From Teratosphaeria epicoccoides (taxonomy: Eukaryota > Ascomycota > Dothideomycetes > Mycosphaerellales > Teratosphaeriaceae): a DNA stretch of 64,000 bases. How positions within the stretch are numbered: the first letter of the stretch is position 1; each line of letters opens with the position of its first letter. The position numbers and the translations under genes were made by a program. This document shows positions 1 through 8,728 of the stretch, in pieces. The notes under the pieces were generated by a model, which saw only the letters and a program-made list of their open reading frames with translations, ran no database searches and was not told the DNA's origin. Location of the stretch: the NCBI GenBank assembly GCA_021401465.1, contig JADDMT010000003.1, positions 620,001 through 684,000 of the forward strand. Direction: 5' to 3'.

Positions 1-729
1 GGCACGGGCAAGACCATGCTAGCACGAGCCGTGGCGACGGAGAGCAAGAGCATCTTCTTCGCCATCTCCGCCAGCAGTCTCACAAGCAAGTTCCTGGGCG
101 AGAGCGAGAAGCTCGTCCGAGCCCTCTTTGCCCTAGCCAAGGCACTCGCACCGAGCATCATCTTCGTAGACGAAATCGACTCCCTGCTCGGCGCTCGCGG
201 CGGAGGCTCCGAGCACGAAGCCACCCGACGCATCAAGACGGAATTCCTGATCCAATGGTCCGACCTCCAAAAAGCCGCCGCCGGCCGCGAAGACAAAGAG
301 AAAGGCGACGCGACGCGCGTCCTCGTCCTCGCCGCCACCAACCTCCCCTGGGCCATCGACGAAGCCGCGCGTCGCCGGTTCGTGCGACGGCAATACATCC
401 CGCTGCCCGAAGACTTTGTGCGAGAACAACAACTCCGGACTTTGCTGGCGGCGCAGAAACATAGCGTGAACGACCGCGATCTGAAGATGTTGGTGGCGTG
501 GACGGATGGGTTCAGCGGGAGCGACATCACGGCGTTGGCCAAGGATGCGGCGATGGGGCCGCTGAGGAGTTTGGGGGAGAAATTGTTGCATATGAGTCCG
601 GAGGAGATTCGACCGATTGGCATGGAGGATTTTGAGGCGAGTTTGGTGAATATCCGGCCGAGTGTTAGTAAGGCGGGGTTGAGGGAGTTTGAGGAGTGGG
701 CGAGGCAGTTTGGGGAGAGGGGGGGATGA
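1..729 (+). CDS. AAA ATPase, Sap1/Yta6-like (meiotic clade), C-terminal part
   Basis: The left window edge cuts this gene just before its Walker A motif; the frame is open from base 1 (GTGKTM at the edge). The visible part is one AAA module: Walker A, the pore-loop region, Walker B with FVDEIDSLL, sensor-1 (LAATN), arginine-finger context (EAARRRFVRR), sensor-2 (GSDI) and a C-terminal helix typical of the spastin/katanin/Vps4/fidgetin group. Spacing and the ending resemble fungal Sap1/Yta6 proteins, which have a long N-terminus upstream. Members of this clade are hexameric ATPases that remodel protein or microtubule substrates; the substrate cannot be read here. No start codon is in the window, and the ATG at base 16 is internal. 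It is convergent with the SnoaL gene downstream. Confidence 0.9.
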   Translation, partial: GTGKTMLARAVATESKSIFFAISASSLTSKFLGESEKLVRALFALAKALAPSIIFVDEIDSLLGARGGGSEHEATRRIKTEFLIQWSDLQKAAAGREDKEKGDATRVLVLAATNLPWAIDEAARRRFVRRQYIPLPEDFVREQQLRTLLAAQKHSVNDRDLKMLVAWTDGFSGSDITALAKDAAMGPLRSLGEKLLHMSPEEIRPIGMEDFEASLVNIRPSVSKAGLREFEEWARQFGERGG

Positions 730-1208
730 AGGTTGGAGAGGGGGTAAGGGCGTTTGTGGCAATGAGGGGGGTTGGTATAGGGACTTGGGGTTCGCGTTGG
801 AGTGACAGGCACCCGCTTGAGCGAGCGGAAGGGTGGTCGTGTGGGGAGCTAGACGCTTTGACTTGATGATGATGTATGTTCTCTTTCTTCCAGACGAGAA
901 TATCTTCTGTATCGACAGACACGTTTGACGCTGCGCTCTCCCACGAATCTCGCCTGGCTTTATCGACATCATTACCACGGGCAAGAATCTGGCGGCTTTT
1001 TTTCCCCCCCACGTTTGGACTTGGCCTTGGACTCCGAAGTAGACCGACCAGGTCACACAGACGACCGCCGCTTCCTTCCATCCCCCGGACGAACCCGGAC
1101 CAAGTAGCATTATGACTATGCCGTCGCAGTCGCACATCGCAGCCCACGATTGAGAGAGCGCAGTCCATGGTAGCACGAACGTCGTCAACCCCGTTCCACA
1201 AACACCCT
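730..1208. other. Convergent intergenic spacer
   Basis: This stretch lies between the 3' ends of the AAA ATPase and the SnoaL-like gene. It holds only short antisense or out-of-frame ORFs and a C-tract. No gene or defined regulatory site is seen. Confidence 0.6.
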
Positions 1209-1703
1209 TTAAAAAAGAGCAATCGGATTAACCGCATTCGTAGGCAACTGCTGAAACACATCCCAATGCTCCTGGATACAACTCCCGTTGAACCTGTAAA
1301 TATCCGCAATAGCCGCCGGGCCCGTCGCATTGAGCCGATCAGTGCGGTAATGCACGTAAGCGAAATCCCCATCCATGCCTTTGCTGATGATCGCATTCTT
1401 GACAGAATCAGGCGATCTGGTGGCGAAATAGTCTATCACTGCCTGACGTCCGGACAGGGCGAATGGGTTGTGCTGGATGTAGTCTTCGGCGATGTAGCGG
1501 CTGAAGAATTCTGCGGAGTAGTCTTTCTGGACTATGAAGCCGTCGACGAATTGAGAGAAGATGAAGCGCTGTTCGAGCACCAGGGCTGCGCGGGGTGGGC
1601 AGAAGGACGCAGGGGCATTGGGTACACGAGCTAGCGCGAGGCTGTGCGCTGCCACCGAGATGAGGGCGGAGACGGTGGTGGTGGTCGCTGGGGTGGATTT
1701 CAT
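1209..1703 (-). CDS. SnoaL-like domain protein, probably secreted
   Basis: This single-exon ORF encodes 164 residues. The first 25 or so residues are Ser/Thr/Ala-rich and hydrophobic and could be a signal peptide. The rest fits the SnoaL/NTF2-like fold: a helical start, the conserved EDYIQHNP segment, an RQAVIDYF helix, then beta strands ending in ADIYRFNGSCIQEHWDVFQ. Fungal and bacterial relatives are small alpha+beta barrels, some of which are polyketide cyclases and many of which have no known substrate. Nothing near it suggests a polyketide cluster, so the substrate is unknown. The ATG is the only early in-frame start and directly precedes the hydrophobic stretch. Confidence 0.75.
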   Translation of the reverse strand: MKSTPATTTTVSALISVAAHSLALARVPNAPASFCPPRAALVLEQRFIFSQFVDGFIVQKDYSAEFFSRYIAEDYIQHNPFALSGRQAVIDYFATRSPDSVKNAIISKGMDGDFAYVHYRTDRLNATGPAAIADIYRFNGSCIQEHWDVFQQLPTNAVNPIALF

Positions 1704-2747
1704 GGCGAGAGTGTTGTGCGATGAGGGGGGGTGACGACAAGGCGATGGGAGAGAACATGGAGGATACGGGAAAGGGAGTCACATACTTATCCGTTCGGTG
1801 TCCATTTCTCTGCCATCGGACAGGATACCACGGGGTGTCTCAAGTCGCGAGTATCTAGGGAACCTCGTAATGTAAGATGAAGGCAGGCGAGGGGCAGGGA
1901 AGACGAAGACACGTGATCTCGGCTTCGGCGTGTTCCGATGTTCCGATACGACAACCCACGTTGTTCAAGACGTCAATGAACAACTTCGTGGCCGACTCAT
2001 TTTGGCGTGGGATATGTCGGAAATCGCTGCTCTCGTCGACGGCCAACTTCAACATGCTTGTAGGAAGTAGCACCGTCCACCTTCCAAGCCATCTCACTGT
2101 GGCTCCGTCCACGAGCGCACCGCACTTGCGCACCAGATACTCAACGACGCAGCAGAACACAGCGCGCGACTCATAATCCATTCATGTCTGCACTCGACAC
2201 TCCGAAAGAAGCAGCCAATCCGCTCGTCCAGGGAGCAACCGAGCGACTGGTCGAGCCAGCAACCGCGCTCTCCCGCACAACTCACGACACTGATCCTCTG
2301 GACTTCGGCGCTTGATTGACCAGTGCCACCGCCCAGAACAGTCCACCACACGCACACAGTCTTGCCGAAGGTAAGATGTACGCAGCCGCTGAGGAAAGTA
2401 ATCAGGACCCTCGGCGTACGACGGTCTTCAAGACGCTGTTTGTTCAGCTTGAAATTTCATACTAGAAATGCGAACATTCGCGAGCGGTAGGGTTGGTATC
2501 ATTTGCTGTTACACATCATCATGCATACATCTCATCTCCAGCAGCAGCAGGAACTCGCGTCCATGACTGCCTGTCTTTTTGGTCTCGTCTCCATTGTCAC
2601 ATCGCAACGGCCGTTTGCACTGCGCGCCGTGTGTCACCTCACACAGCAGCCCCGTGACTACAGTCACTATGCCACACTCATCTCTGCAGAGCCGCATCGC
2701 TGACCAGCAGCTCTTGACATCAGCTCAAATCGCCTCCTTCAGACCAC
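1704..2747. other. Intergenic stretch without a supported gene
   Basis: Overlapping ORFs of about 100 codons exist on both strands near 1.86-2.18 kb, but none shows a recognisable domain, good coding character or a credible splice structure. It probably carries the promoter of the SnoaL gene and the 3' flank of the next gene. Confidence 0.5.
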
Positions 2748-3476
2748 CTACTTCTCAAACCCGAACTTCCCCAAATCCCCCTGGTCCACATTCCCCTGCC
2801 TCATGCGATCATTACTCGTTGTGTCCATATGATCCCTCATAATCCTTTCCGCCTCCATCCCCGCACCCGTAGCCCCCGCCAACGTACTCCCTCGACTACT
2901 CTGGCCCCTCGCCGTCGTATCCACCAACTCACTATCATACGTCATCCCATCAATATACCTCGGATCCCTGCCCGTCGGCGTCAGCCCCTTCGTGCCCGGA
3001 TTCGAGATCACGCTCTGACGCGCCGGGGTGCGTGCGCCTTCGCCGAACCCGACCAGACTGCCCTGGTCCTCGCTCATGCCGCCAACGGAGGAAGTGTCCA
3101 TGTCCATGTCCTGGCTCTCGCTCATCTTGTCTGCGTCGCCGTCTTGGCTGCCGGCCCACGTGGTGCGGGCGCCTACGCTGCCGGTCGCCGAGGCCGAGCC
3201 GACGGTACTGCGCTCGCGGCCTATGGCGGGGTTGCCGGTCGCGTCGAAGTAGCTGTGTGCGGGCTGTGGTGGGGCGGCGGGGCCGGGTGTCAGGTTGCCG
3301 GAGGGCGTGGGATTGCGGGCGGTGGTCACACGCTCGAGGCCTGCGAGGCGGGAGATGCGGTCGGCACGCTCTGCGTCGAGTTGGTGTGACAGGCCTGAGG
3401 AGGGCAAGTGGCCTTGATGGTGGGGGAGGTTGCCGCGATGGCCGTCTTTGATTGCGACGGTGGAGAGCTCGGACAT
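2748..3476 (-). CDS. Conserved fungal protein of unknown function, low complexity
   Basis: This ORF encodes 242 residues, mostly disordered. From the N-terminus it shows a short helix (ERADRISRLAGLERV), the segment RERSTVGSASATGSVGART followed by W, an acidic block (DADKMSESQDMDMDTSSVGG), the motif SLVGFGEGA, and the stretch DGMTYDSELVDTT before a C-terminal helix ending in FGFEK. I recall the same order of short motifs in conserved hypothetical proteins across filamentous ascomycetes; no function is known to me. The Ser/Asp blocks look like phosphorylation-prone acidic patches. The ATG at 3476 begins the conserved part. An upstream ATG at 3638 opens a 37-codon frame that stops 49 nt before this start and could act as a uORF. 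Confidence 0.65.
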   Translation of the reverse strand: MSELSTVAIKDGHRGNLPHHQGHLPSSGLSHQLDAERADRISRLAGLERVTTARNPTPSGNLTPGPAAPPQPAHSYFDATGNPAIGRERSTVGSASATGSVGARTTWAGSQDGDADKMSESQDMDMDTSSVGGMSEDQGSLVGFGEGARTPARQSVISNPGTKGLTPTGRDPRYIDGMTYDSELVDTTARGQSSRGSTLAGATGAGMEAERIMRDHMDTTSNDRMRQGNVDQGDLGKFGFEK

Positions 3477-4109
3477 GGAGGTAGTTGTGGAATTGGGAGT
3501 GCCGCTGCGCGACCTGCTGGTCAGTCAATCAGGGAACTTGGCTTCCTGAGGGCAAGGAGCAACCCACGGGGGATCGGAGGGCGTGACCGGGTCGCTCGGC
3601 GGCGGTGGGAGATTGATGAGAGTCGGCGCTTGGGACATCGTGGGTGAACTGCAGACTTGGCTGCGATGTGCGTGTCTCTTGGCAGTAAGCCGCGGAATGG
3701 GTTTTGTCGAGCTCGGCGCTGCAGGCACGCGTTGACGGAGCTCGCTGGAACTTTTTGTTGTTGCTGCGCGGACTGCCCAATGCTCTGGTGACTCCTTCAA
3801 AACGGGTTGTGGCCGGGTAATTCGGTGTGCAAGGCGGTCAGAAAGTGGAATGCAAGTTTCAGTGCAAGTTTGAGAAGGTGGTGGCAGGTGTAAATCATAA
3901 ATGAGAGGAGTTGGACGGAAACGGTAGTTCCAGCTCAAGCTTGGCTACGTCATTGGGGTTGAGCCAGAGAGTGATTTGCTACGATATATTCTGCTGTGTT
4001 GTCATCGGTACATCCAAATCCCTGCCCAACGCCAACGCTGATGGCCGTCCTGCTTCGTGCATAGCGATAGAAGAACCATATACCAGACCTCTCATGCTTC
4101 CGTTCAACA
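3477..4109. other. Intergenic stretch (promoter of the 2748-3476 gene and 3' flank of the spindle gene)
   Basis: Apart from the possible uORF, no supported gene is present. Both neighbours are on the minus strand, so this must hold the downstream gene's promoter and the upstream gene's terminator. No clear TATA or polyadenylation consensus stood out. Confidence 0.5.
3525..3638 (-). other. Possible upstream ORF of the 2748-3476 gene
   Basis: A 37-codon proline-rich frame starts with ATG at 3638 and stops with TGA at 3525, shortly before the main ATG at 3476. It could be a regulatory uORF, or a first exon if an unseen splice joins it to the main frame. No strong donor was found to favour the exon reading. 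Confidence 0.25.
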
Positions 4110-7100
4110 TCACCTCGCTCTCAAACTCTTTCCCTGCACCCTCTTCATACCCTCTAGCTTCCTAAGCAGCGCCTCCTGCACCCTCTTGCTTCCCGCCCAA
4201 GCCTCCATCATCCGCCTCATCCGGGCCAAACCCATAACCATCAACCCGACAGTCTTCAGCGAGTGCCTCTTTTCCCTGAACGAGACATCGGGCGTGATGC
4301 CCATTTCCTCCAGCAATCGAAGATCCGCTTGGTTGCTGCACACAAAAGTCAGCAATCTCATCACCCGCTGCATGCAGGAAGAGGATATGACAAACCATTT
4401 GTTGTAGACATCAACCTGCATCAAGAAGAACTTCTTGGTGTAGGTCAAGTCCGCCCGAAACGCCTCCTCCCTCTCACACTTCGCCCTCAGGAATTGGATC
4501 TGCTTCGCCAGACCTTTGAGCTCAGCCTCATGCCTTTTATCCGTCGTGGCCAGCTGCTTCCCATCCAGGCTCCTGTCCGCTTCCAACGCAGCGTTCAAAC
4601 TCTGCAGCTTCAGCTTCAATTCACCCTCCCTCTTTGCCGAAGCCTTAAGCTTCGCCTCCGACTGCGCGACCTGCGCCGAGAGATCCTCGAGCTCCAGGTC
4701 CGCGCTTTCAAGCCTGGTCTCCAACGCATGGTTGACAGTATCATCCGAGCGGGCCTTCTTGAGCCGATCGCGGAGCTCTTGCTCTCTTCTCAGGAGGGTG
4801 TGCAGACGGTCGTCCTTCTCCTGGACTCCGATGTGCAGGCTTTCGAGCTCGGTCTTGGCGTCGCGGAGCTGGCTGCGGAGTTCTGCTTCGCGACGCGCGT
4901 GGCCAGAAGAACTGCCCTCGCGATCGTCTAGTTGCATCTCGAGCTCTTCGATGCGGATCTTCGCGTCCCTCAGAGCTTGTAGTTGGCTGCGAAGCTCACG
5001 CTCTTTGCCATTAGAGCTCTGCATGCGGCTTTCCAGATCTACGATGTGCGCTCTGAGGTCCTCAGTCTCTTGCTGCGCGTTTGCGAGCTGGTGACGGAGC
5101 TCACTCTCTTTCTTCGTCGCGACGGCTAACTTGCGCTCGCTCGCCGTCAGCTTGATCTGCAAGTCCTCGGCTTCAATCTTAGCCTGCTTGACCATGTCAT
5201 GCAGGTCCATGCGCTCGTCAGCGATGGTCTTCTCCTGTTGGGCGAATTGCAGGTCGGACTCCAGCGTCTCGATGCGCTCTTGTAACCGTGCGATCTTGCT
5301 CTCAGCCTCACGTAACTTTCGTCGATATTCGTTGCGCTCGCGGACAGGAGTGCCATTCGACTTCGACTGAAGCGCAGCATCCAGCTCACTCTCTAAAGTT
5401 TTGATCGTGGCCTTCAGAGTCTCACGCTCGTTGTCAGCAGTCCTAAGCTTCAGTCGTAATTCATTACGCTCTCTGACAGGCGTGCCATTCTCCTTAGCTC
5501 TCCGTGACACTTCGATCTGTTCCTCAAGCTGTTGAACACGACTCTCGAGGCCGGCTTTCTCAGCCGAAAGCTCGTCGTTGGCGGCTTCAAGAACAAGGAC
5601 TTCGTCTTCCAGCAACTGCTTAGCTTCCGTATGCTCGGCTTCCATCTCGTCTTTCAGCTTCTCGAACCGGCGCTGGGCTTCCTGTGCATCACCATGGCCA
5701 TTTGCATGGGCCAAGTCAAGTTCACGCTCGAGATTTCGTACGTCAGCTTCTCTCTGTTCGACAGCCTGTTGCAGTTTCGCCCGCAGCTGATCAACGTCGT
5801 TCTCCAAAGCCTCAATCTGCTGCTGTCGATTGCTGAGATCATCATCACGACAGCGACCCAGCAGACTGCGTTCACGTTCTGCAGAGTCAGAGCAGGCCTT
5901 CAACTTGGTTTGAAGAGACTCGACTTCCTGTTCCAGTGCAACAATTTGCTGCTGCTTATTCTTCAAGTCATCGTCGCGATGGCCGAGCATGCTTTGATCT
6001 CGCGCAGCAGACTCGGTTCTCTTCTCGAGGTCTTTGACGGCCTTGTGCAGGTCCGCATTCTGCAATTCGAGCGTTTGCAGCTGCTGCTCTAGCTCATCAA
6101 GCTCGGCGTCTTTCTCTTGCTCAAGTCGTTGCAGGCCTTGCTGGAGTGCTCGGACTTGCTCAGCTTGCTGCTTGATCAGGCTGTCCTTCCTGGAAGGCGT
6201 CTCCATGGCGCCTAAGCGGGCCTTGAGGGATTGAATCTGCTGCGACTGATCCTGAGCGACGCTCTCCTGCCGCTTCAGTGAGCTTTCCAAGTCACGAATG
6301 CGCTCATCCTTTCCACGCAGCTCAGCATTCTCGCCAGACTGCAAACTGGTTACGCGATTCTGGAGGGTCTGTAGCTCATGTTGACGGGCTTGAATGAAGC
6401 CATCCTTCTCGTGAAGCTTTGCTTGCGAGGTCGTAGTGGCCACACGCAGCTTCTCCTCCAATTCGCGAATATGTTCGCCTTGCTGACGGATCATCTGACT
6501 CTCCTTGCCAGCTGCCTCGCTCTGCTTGCTCTCTGCCTCACGTAGTCGCTTTTGCAGATCGGCGAGTTCATCGTCACGCTCCTCGATGACCCGAGACTTC
6601 TCGCAGAGACGAGCTTCCCTTTCTTGAATCTGCCTATCTTTCTCTTGCAATCTCGCATCCGTCTGCTTTGCGTCAGCATCCCAGCTACCGCGAGCAGTCT
6701 GGAGACGCTCTTGCAATGCCTCGATCTCCCCGTTCTTGTTAGCAAGCTCACGCTGCGCCTTCCTCAGCCCGTCCTCGCGCTGCTTTAACTTGGTTGTCTC
6801 TTCTGTCGATACGGATCGAAGCTTGCTCTCAAGCTTGTCAAGTTCCTCGTCGCGTCGACAAATGTCCTCGTTGTGATCTGACTGTAGTGATTGCAACTTG
6901 TCTTGTAAAGCGCGTATCTCCTCTTCGTGATCACGTGCGGCGGCGGCGTTACCGGTGTTGGAAGCCTGCAATTTCTTCTCCAACGCACGCATCTGCTCAT
7001 TAGACCCATCGAGTGCCTGGGATTTGTCGTGTAGTTGTCGCTCGAGGTCGGCCACGTCGCCGCGCAGCTTCTTGGTTGTCTTCTCACGATCGTATGCTGC

Positions 7101-8318
7101 ATTCAGCCCCCTTTCAAGCTCTGCAATCCTGGCGTTCTTGGAGTCGAGCTCATCATCTCTGTCCTTTATTTCGGCTTGGAGGCTCTCGACGTCCTCTTGC
7201 AGATGCCCGACTTCAGCAGAACCCGCTTTCGATGCCTGGAGCTTTTCTTGCAGTGTTTCCAGCTGATCATCCTTCTCTTCAAGCTGTCGATCACGATCCC
7301 GGAGCTCAGCCTCAAGATCTTGTAAATCGTCTCTCAAGCGTTGCGCTTCGTTCGACTCAGCCTGTGCTTGCTCGGCCTCGTCCAATTGTCGTCGCATCTC
7401 ATCCAGCTCTTGCTCTCGCTCATCTGCAATCTTCTGATACTCTTCGTTCTGCCTTTGCAACCGGTCCAGCTCCTCCGAATCGCGCTCGTTTGCGTGCCGC
7501 TGCTTGACATGCCTCTGATACTCCTCGTACTTTTGCCTGTACTCCTCAAGCTGCAGTTCCGCCGCCTGGATGCGCTTCCGCTGCCTCTTGAGGTCCTGCT
7601 CCATCGTCATACGCTCCGTCTTAAGCTCCACATTCTCCTTCAGCGTTGCTTGCTGGAATGCAGTACCCGTCTTGCGAAGTGCATCTTCGAGAAAGTGAAT
7701 TTTGAGCTTCAGACCAAAGTTGTCTTTCTGGATTTGATCCAGCTTTGCTTCTTGATCGCGCAAAGTTAGGACGTTGCCCTGATCCAGAACGCCTCCGTTG
7801 TTCCGGTCAGGTAGTTGTGGCATCGGTGTCGAGTCAAGCATGCTCGAGCTGGCAGCAGGAGGCACAGGCGTACCATTGCTTTTGTTGTTCCCAGAGCCGC
7901 CAGTATCTTCGTCCTCAAGCGTGGAGCTGTTGACTGGTAATTGCGTGGCTTGACTCATGTAGCTCGACCGGAATGCAGCTGGTGTATCCGGTATGCCGCC
8001 GTTGACGGAGTTCTCCTTCTCCTCCAACATGCTGCGCTGAATCATCTGGTTCCGTTGCGCGCTTTTCAGCAGCGGAGTGAATTCCTGCTTCTGCACGCCA
8101 TTGCCATTTCGCCGGTCAACAAGCGCGTTGCGAGCGCGTGGTGTGTGCAAGGGCTTGCTGCTCCCTCTCATACCCTTCATGTGGTTGCGCAAGTTCTGGG
8201 CTGGGTCCTTGGAAGGTGATCCGAATGGTTGCGCGAAGGAGAAGTCGATGTTGTGTGTTGATAGCGTTGTCGCATCGGCGCGCTCGGTGGCTGGCGTGTT
8301 GATATATGGCGCCGCCAT
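4110..8318 (-). CDS. pcpA: Spindle pole body coiled-coil protein, Pcp1/Spc110 (PcpA) type
   Basis: The protein has about 1382 residues after removing one intron. Residues 1-180 are Ser/Thr/Pro-rich. Residues 183-217 hold the Cnn/CM1 gamma-tubulin-complex binding motif (TLRDQEAKLDQIQKDNFGLK, then LKIHFLEDAL). Almost everything to residue 1260 is heptad-rich coiled coil. At about 1275-1307 lies a PACT-like calmodulin/SPB-anchoring segment (LRAKCEREEAFRADLTY, then KKFF). CM1 plus PACT is the arrangement of S. pombe Pcp1 and A. nidulans PcpA, which dock gamma-tubulin complexes at the inner face of the spindle pole body; ApsB/Mto1 also has CM1 and is the main alternative. A 60-nt intron (4395 to 4336, GTTTGT...TGTGCAG) is a multiple of three, so the frame stays open through it; splicing gives YNKCNQADLRLLEEMGI, which reads smoothly. 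The coding frame contains internal duplications (see repeats). Confidence 0.85.
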   Translation of the reverse strand: MAAPYINTPATERADATTLSTHNIDFSFAQPFGSPSKDPAQNLRNHMKGMRGSSKPLHTPRARNALVDRRNGNGVQKQEFTPLLKSAQRNQMIQRSMLEEKENSVNGGIPDTPAAFRSSYMSQATQLPVNSSTLEDEDTGGSGNNKSNGTPVPPAASSSMLDSTPMPQLPDRNNGGVLDQGNVLTLRDQEAKLDQIQKDNFGLKLKIHFLEDALRKTGTAFQQATLKENVELKTERMTMEQDLKRQRKRIQAAELQLEEYRQKYEEYQRHVKQRHANERDSEELDRLQRQNEEYQKIADEREQELDEMRRQLDEAEQAQAESNEAQRLRDDLQDLEAELRDRDRQLEEKDDQLETLQEKLQASKAGSAEVGHLQEDVESLQAEIKDRDDELDSKNARIAELERGLNAAYDREKTTKKLRGDVADLERQLHDKSQALDGSNEQMRALEKKLQASNTGNAAAARDHEEEIRALQDKLQSLQSDHNEDICRRDEELDKLESKLRSVSTEETTKLKQREDGLRKAQRELANKNGEIEALQERLQTARGSWDADAKQTDARLQEKDRQIQEREARLCEKSRVIEERDDELADLQKRLREAESKQSEAAGKESQMIRQQGEHIRELEEKLRVATTTSQAKLHEKDGFIQARQHELQTLQNRVTSLQSGENAELRGKDERIRDLESSLKRQESVAQDQSQQIQSLKARLGAMETPSRKDSLIKQQAEQVRALQQGLQRLEQEKDAELDELEQQLQTLELQNADLHKAVKDLEKRTESAARDQSMLGHRDDDLKNKQQQIVALEQEVESLQTKLKACSDSAERERSLLGRCRDDDLSNRQQQIEALENDVDQLRAKLQQAVEQREADVRNLERELDLAHANGHGDAQEAQRRFEKLKDEMEAEHTEAKQLLEDEVLVLEAANDELSAEKAGLESRVQQLEEQIEVSRRAKENGTPVRERNELRLKLRTADNERETLKATIKTLESELDAALQSKSNGTPVRERNEYRRKLREAESKIARLQERIETLESDLQFAQQEKTIADERMDLHDMVKQAKIEAEDLQIKLTASERKLAVATKKESELRHQLANAQQETEDLRAHIVDLESRMQSSNGKERELRSQLQALRDAKIRIEELEMQLDDREGSSSGHARREAELRSQLRDAKTELESLHIGVQEKDDRLHTLLRREQELRDRLKKARSDDTVNHALETRLESADLELEDLSAQVAQSEAKLKASAKREGELKLKLQSLNAALEADRSLDGKQLATTDKRHEAELKGLAKQIQFLRAKCEREEAFRADLTYTKKFFLMQVDVYNKWFVISSSCMQRVMRLLTFVCSNQADLRLLEEMGITPDVSFREKRHSLKTVGLMVMGLARMRRMMEAWAGSKRVQEALLRKLEGMKRVQGKSLRAR
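4336..4395 (-). other. In-frame 60-nt intron inside the PACT-region exon
   Basis: Donor GTTTGT after AACAAATG and acceptor TTTTGTGTGCAG before CAACCAAGC. Because it is 60 nt with no stop, an ORF caller reads 20 extra residues (starting WFVISSS). Splicing joins VYNK to CNQADL within the conserved C-terminal segment. Confidence 0.8.
5241..5498 (-). repeat. Tandem 43-residue duplication in the coiled coil of the spindle protein
   Basis: Two adjacent units of about 129 nt (5498-5370 and 5369-5241) both encode NGTPVRERNE followed by a basic LR-rich heptad run ending in TLES(E/D)L. They differ at many positions between the conserved anchors, so the duplication is old. The unit length is an integral number of codons and close to six heptads. 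Confidence 0.75.
5740..5998 (-). repeat. Second 42/43-residue duplication in the same coiled coil
   Basis: Two adjacent units share the anchors S(M/L)LG, RDDDL, QQQI and AL(E) in the same order, spaced 42-43 residues apart. The period equals that of the NGTPVRERNE duplication, although the sequence is different. Confidence 0.65.
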
Positions 8319-8728
8319 GACTCGTGGGTATGTTGAATGTCACTTAGTAGTGAGCACCATGCGTGTGCGCCACCCAATGTTGGCTAAACGATGCGCGTTG
8401 AAAAGCGTTGCCCAAAATCTCGCGTGCCTTGTTTACAAATGCAAACAACATTCGGCGTTTGGGGAGACGAAACGCCGAGGACTCACATGACTCGCGCCTT
8501 CGTCGAGAACGAGAAAAATTCGCTCCTCCAGGACTTTAGATTTGCATTCACTTCTGTGCAAGGCGCCGGAGAATGGGTGATCAGGCACTCAGAAGACCGT
8601 AGTGGTGGCTCCCGCTATTAGAACATATGTGCGGCGCACGCAGCAGCGTCCAAGCAGGTAGGAGGCAAAACCTGGTCAAAAATACTTCTTCAGAGCGAGA
8701 AAACAATCTTCTCGCCGGCACCACCATT
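8319..8728. promoter_or_regulatory. Divergent promoter region, spindle protein / Ecdysoneless homolog
   Basis: About 410 nt separates the two divergent starts. A CCAAT box is at 8374-8378. The GC-rich middle carries several GCGTTG/CGCGT elements, but no single motif is decisive. Confidence 0.45.

Noticed and set aside
133..1188. 351-codon minus-strand ORF antisense to the AAA ATPase
   Set aside because: It is Pro/Arg/His-rich in the antisense part, has no domain, and lies opposite a clear AAA gene.
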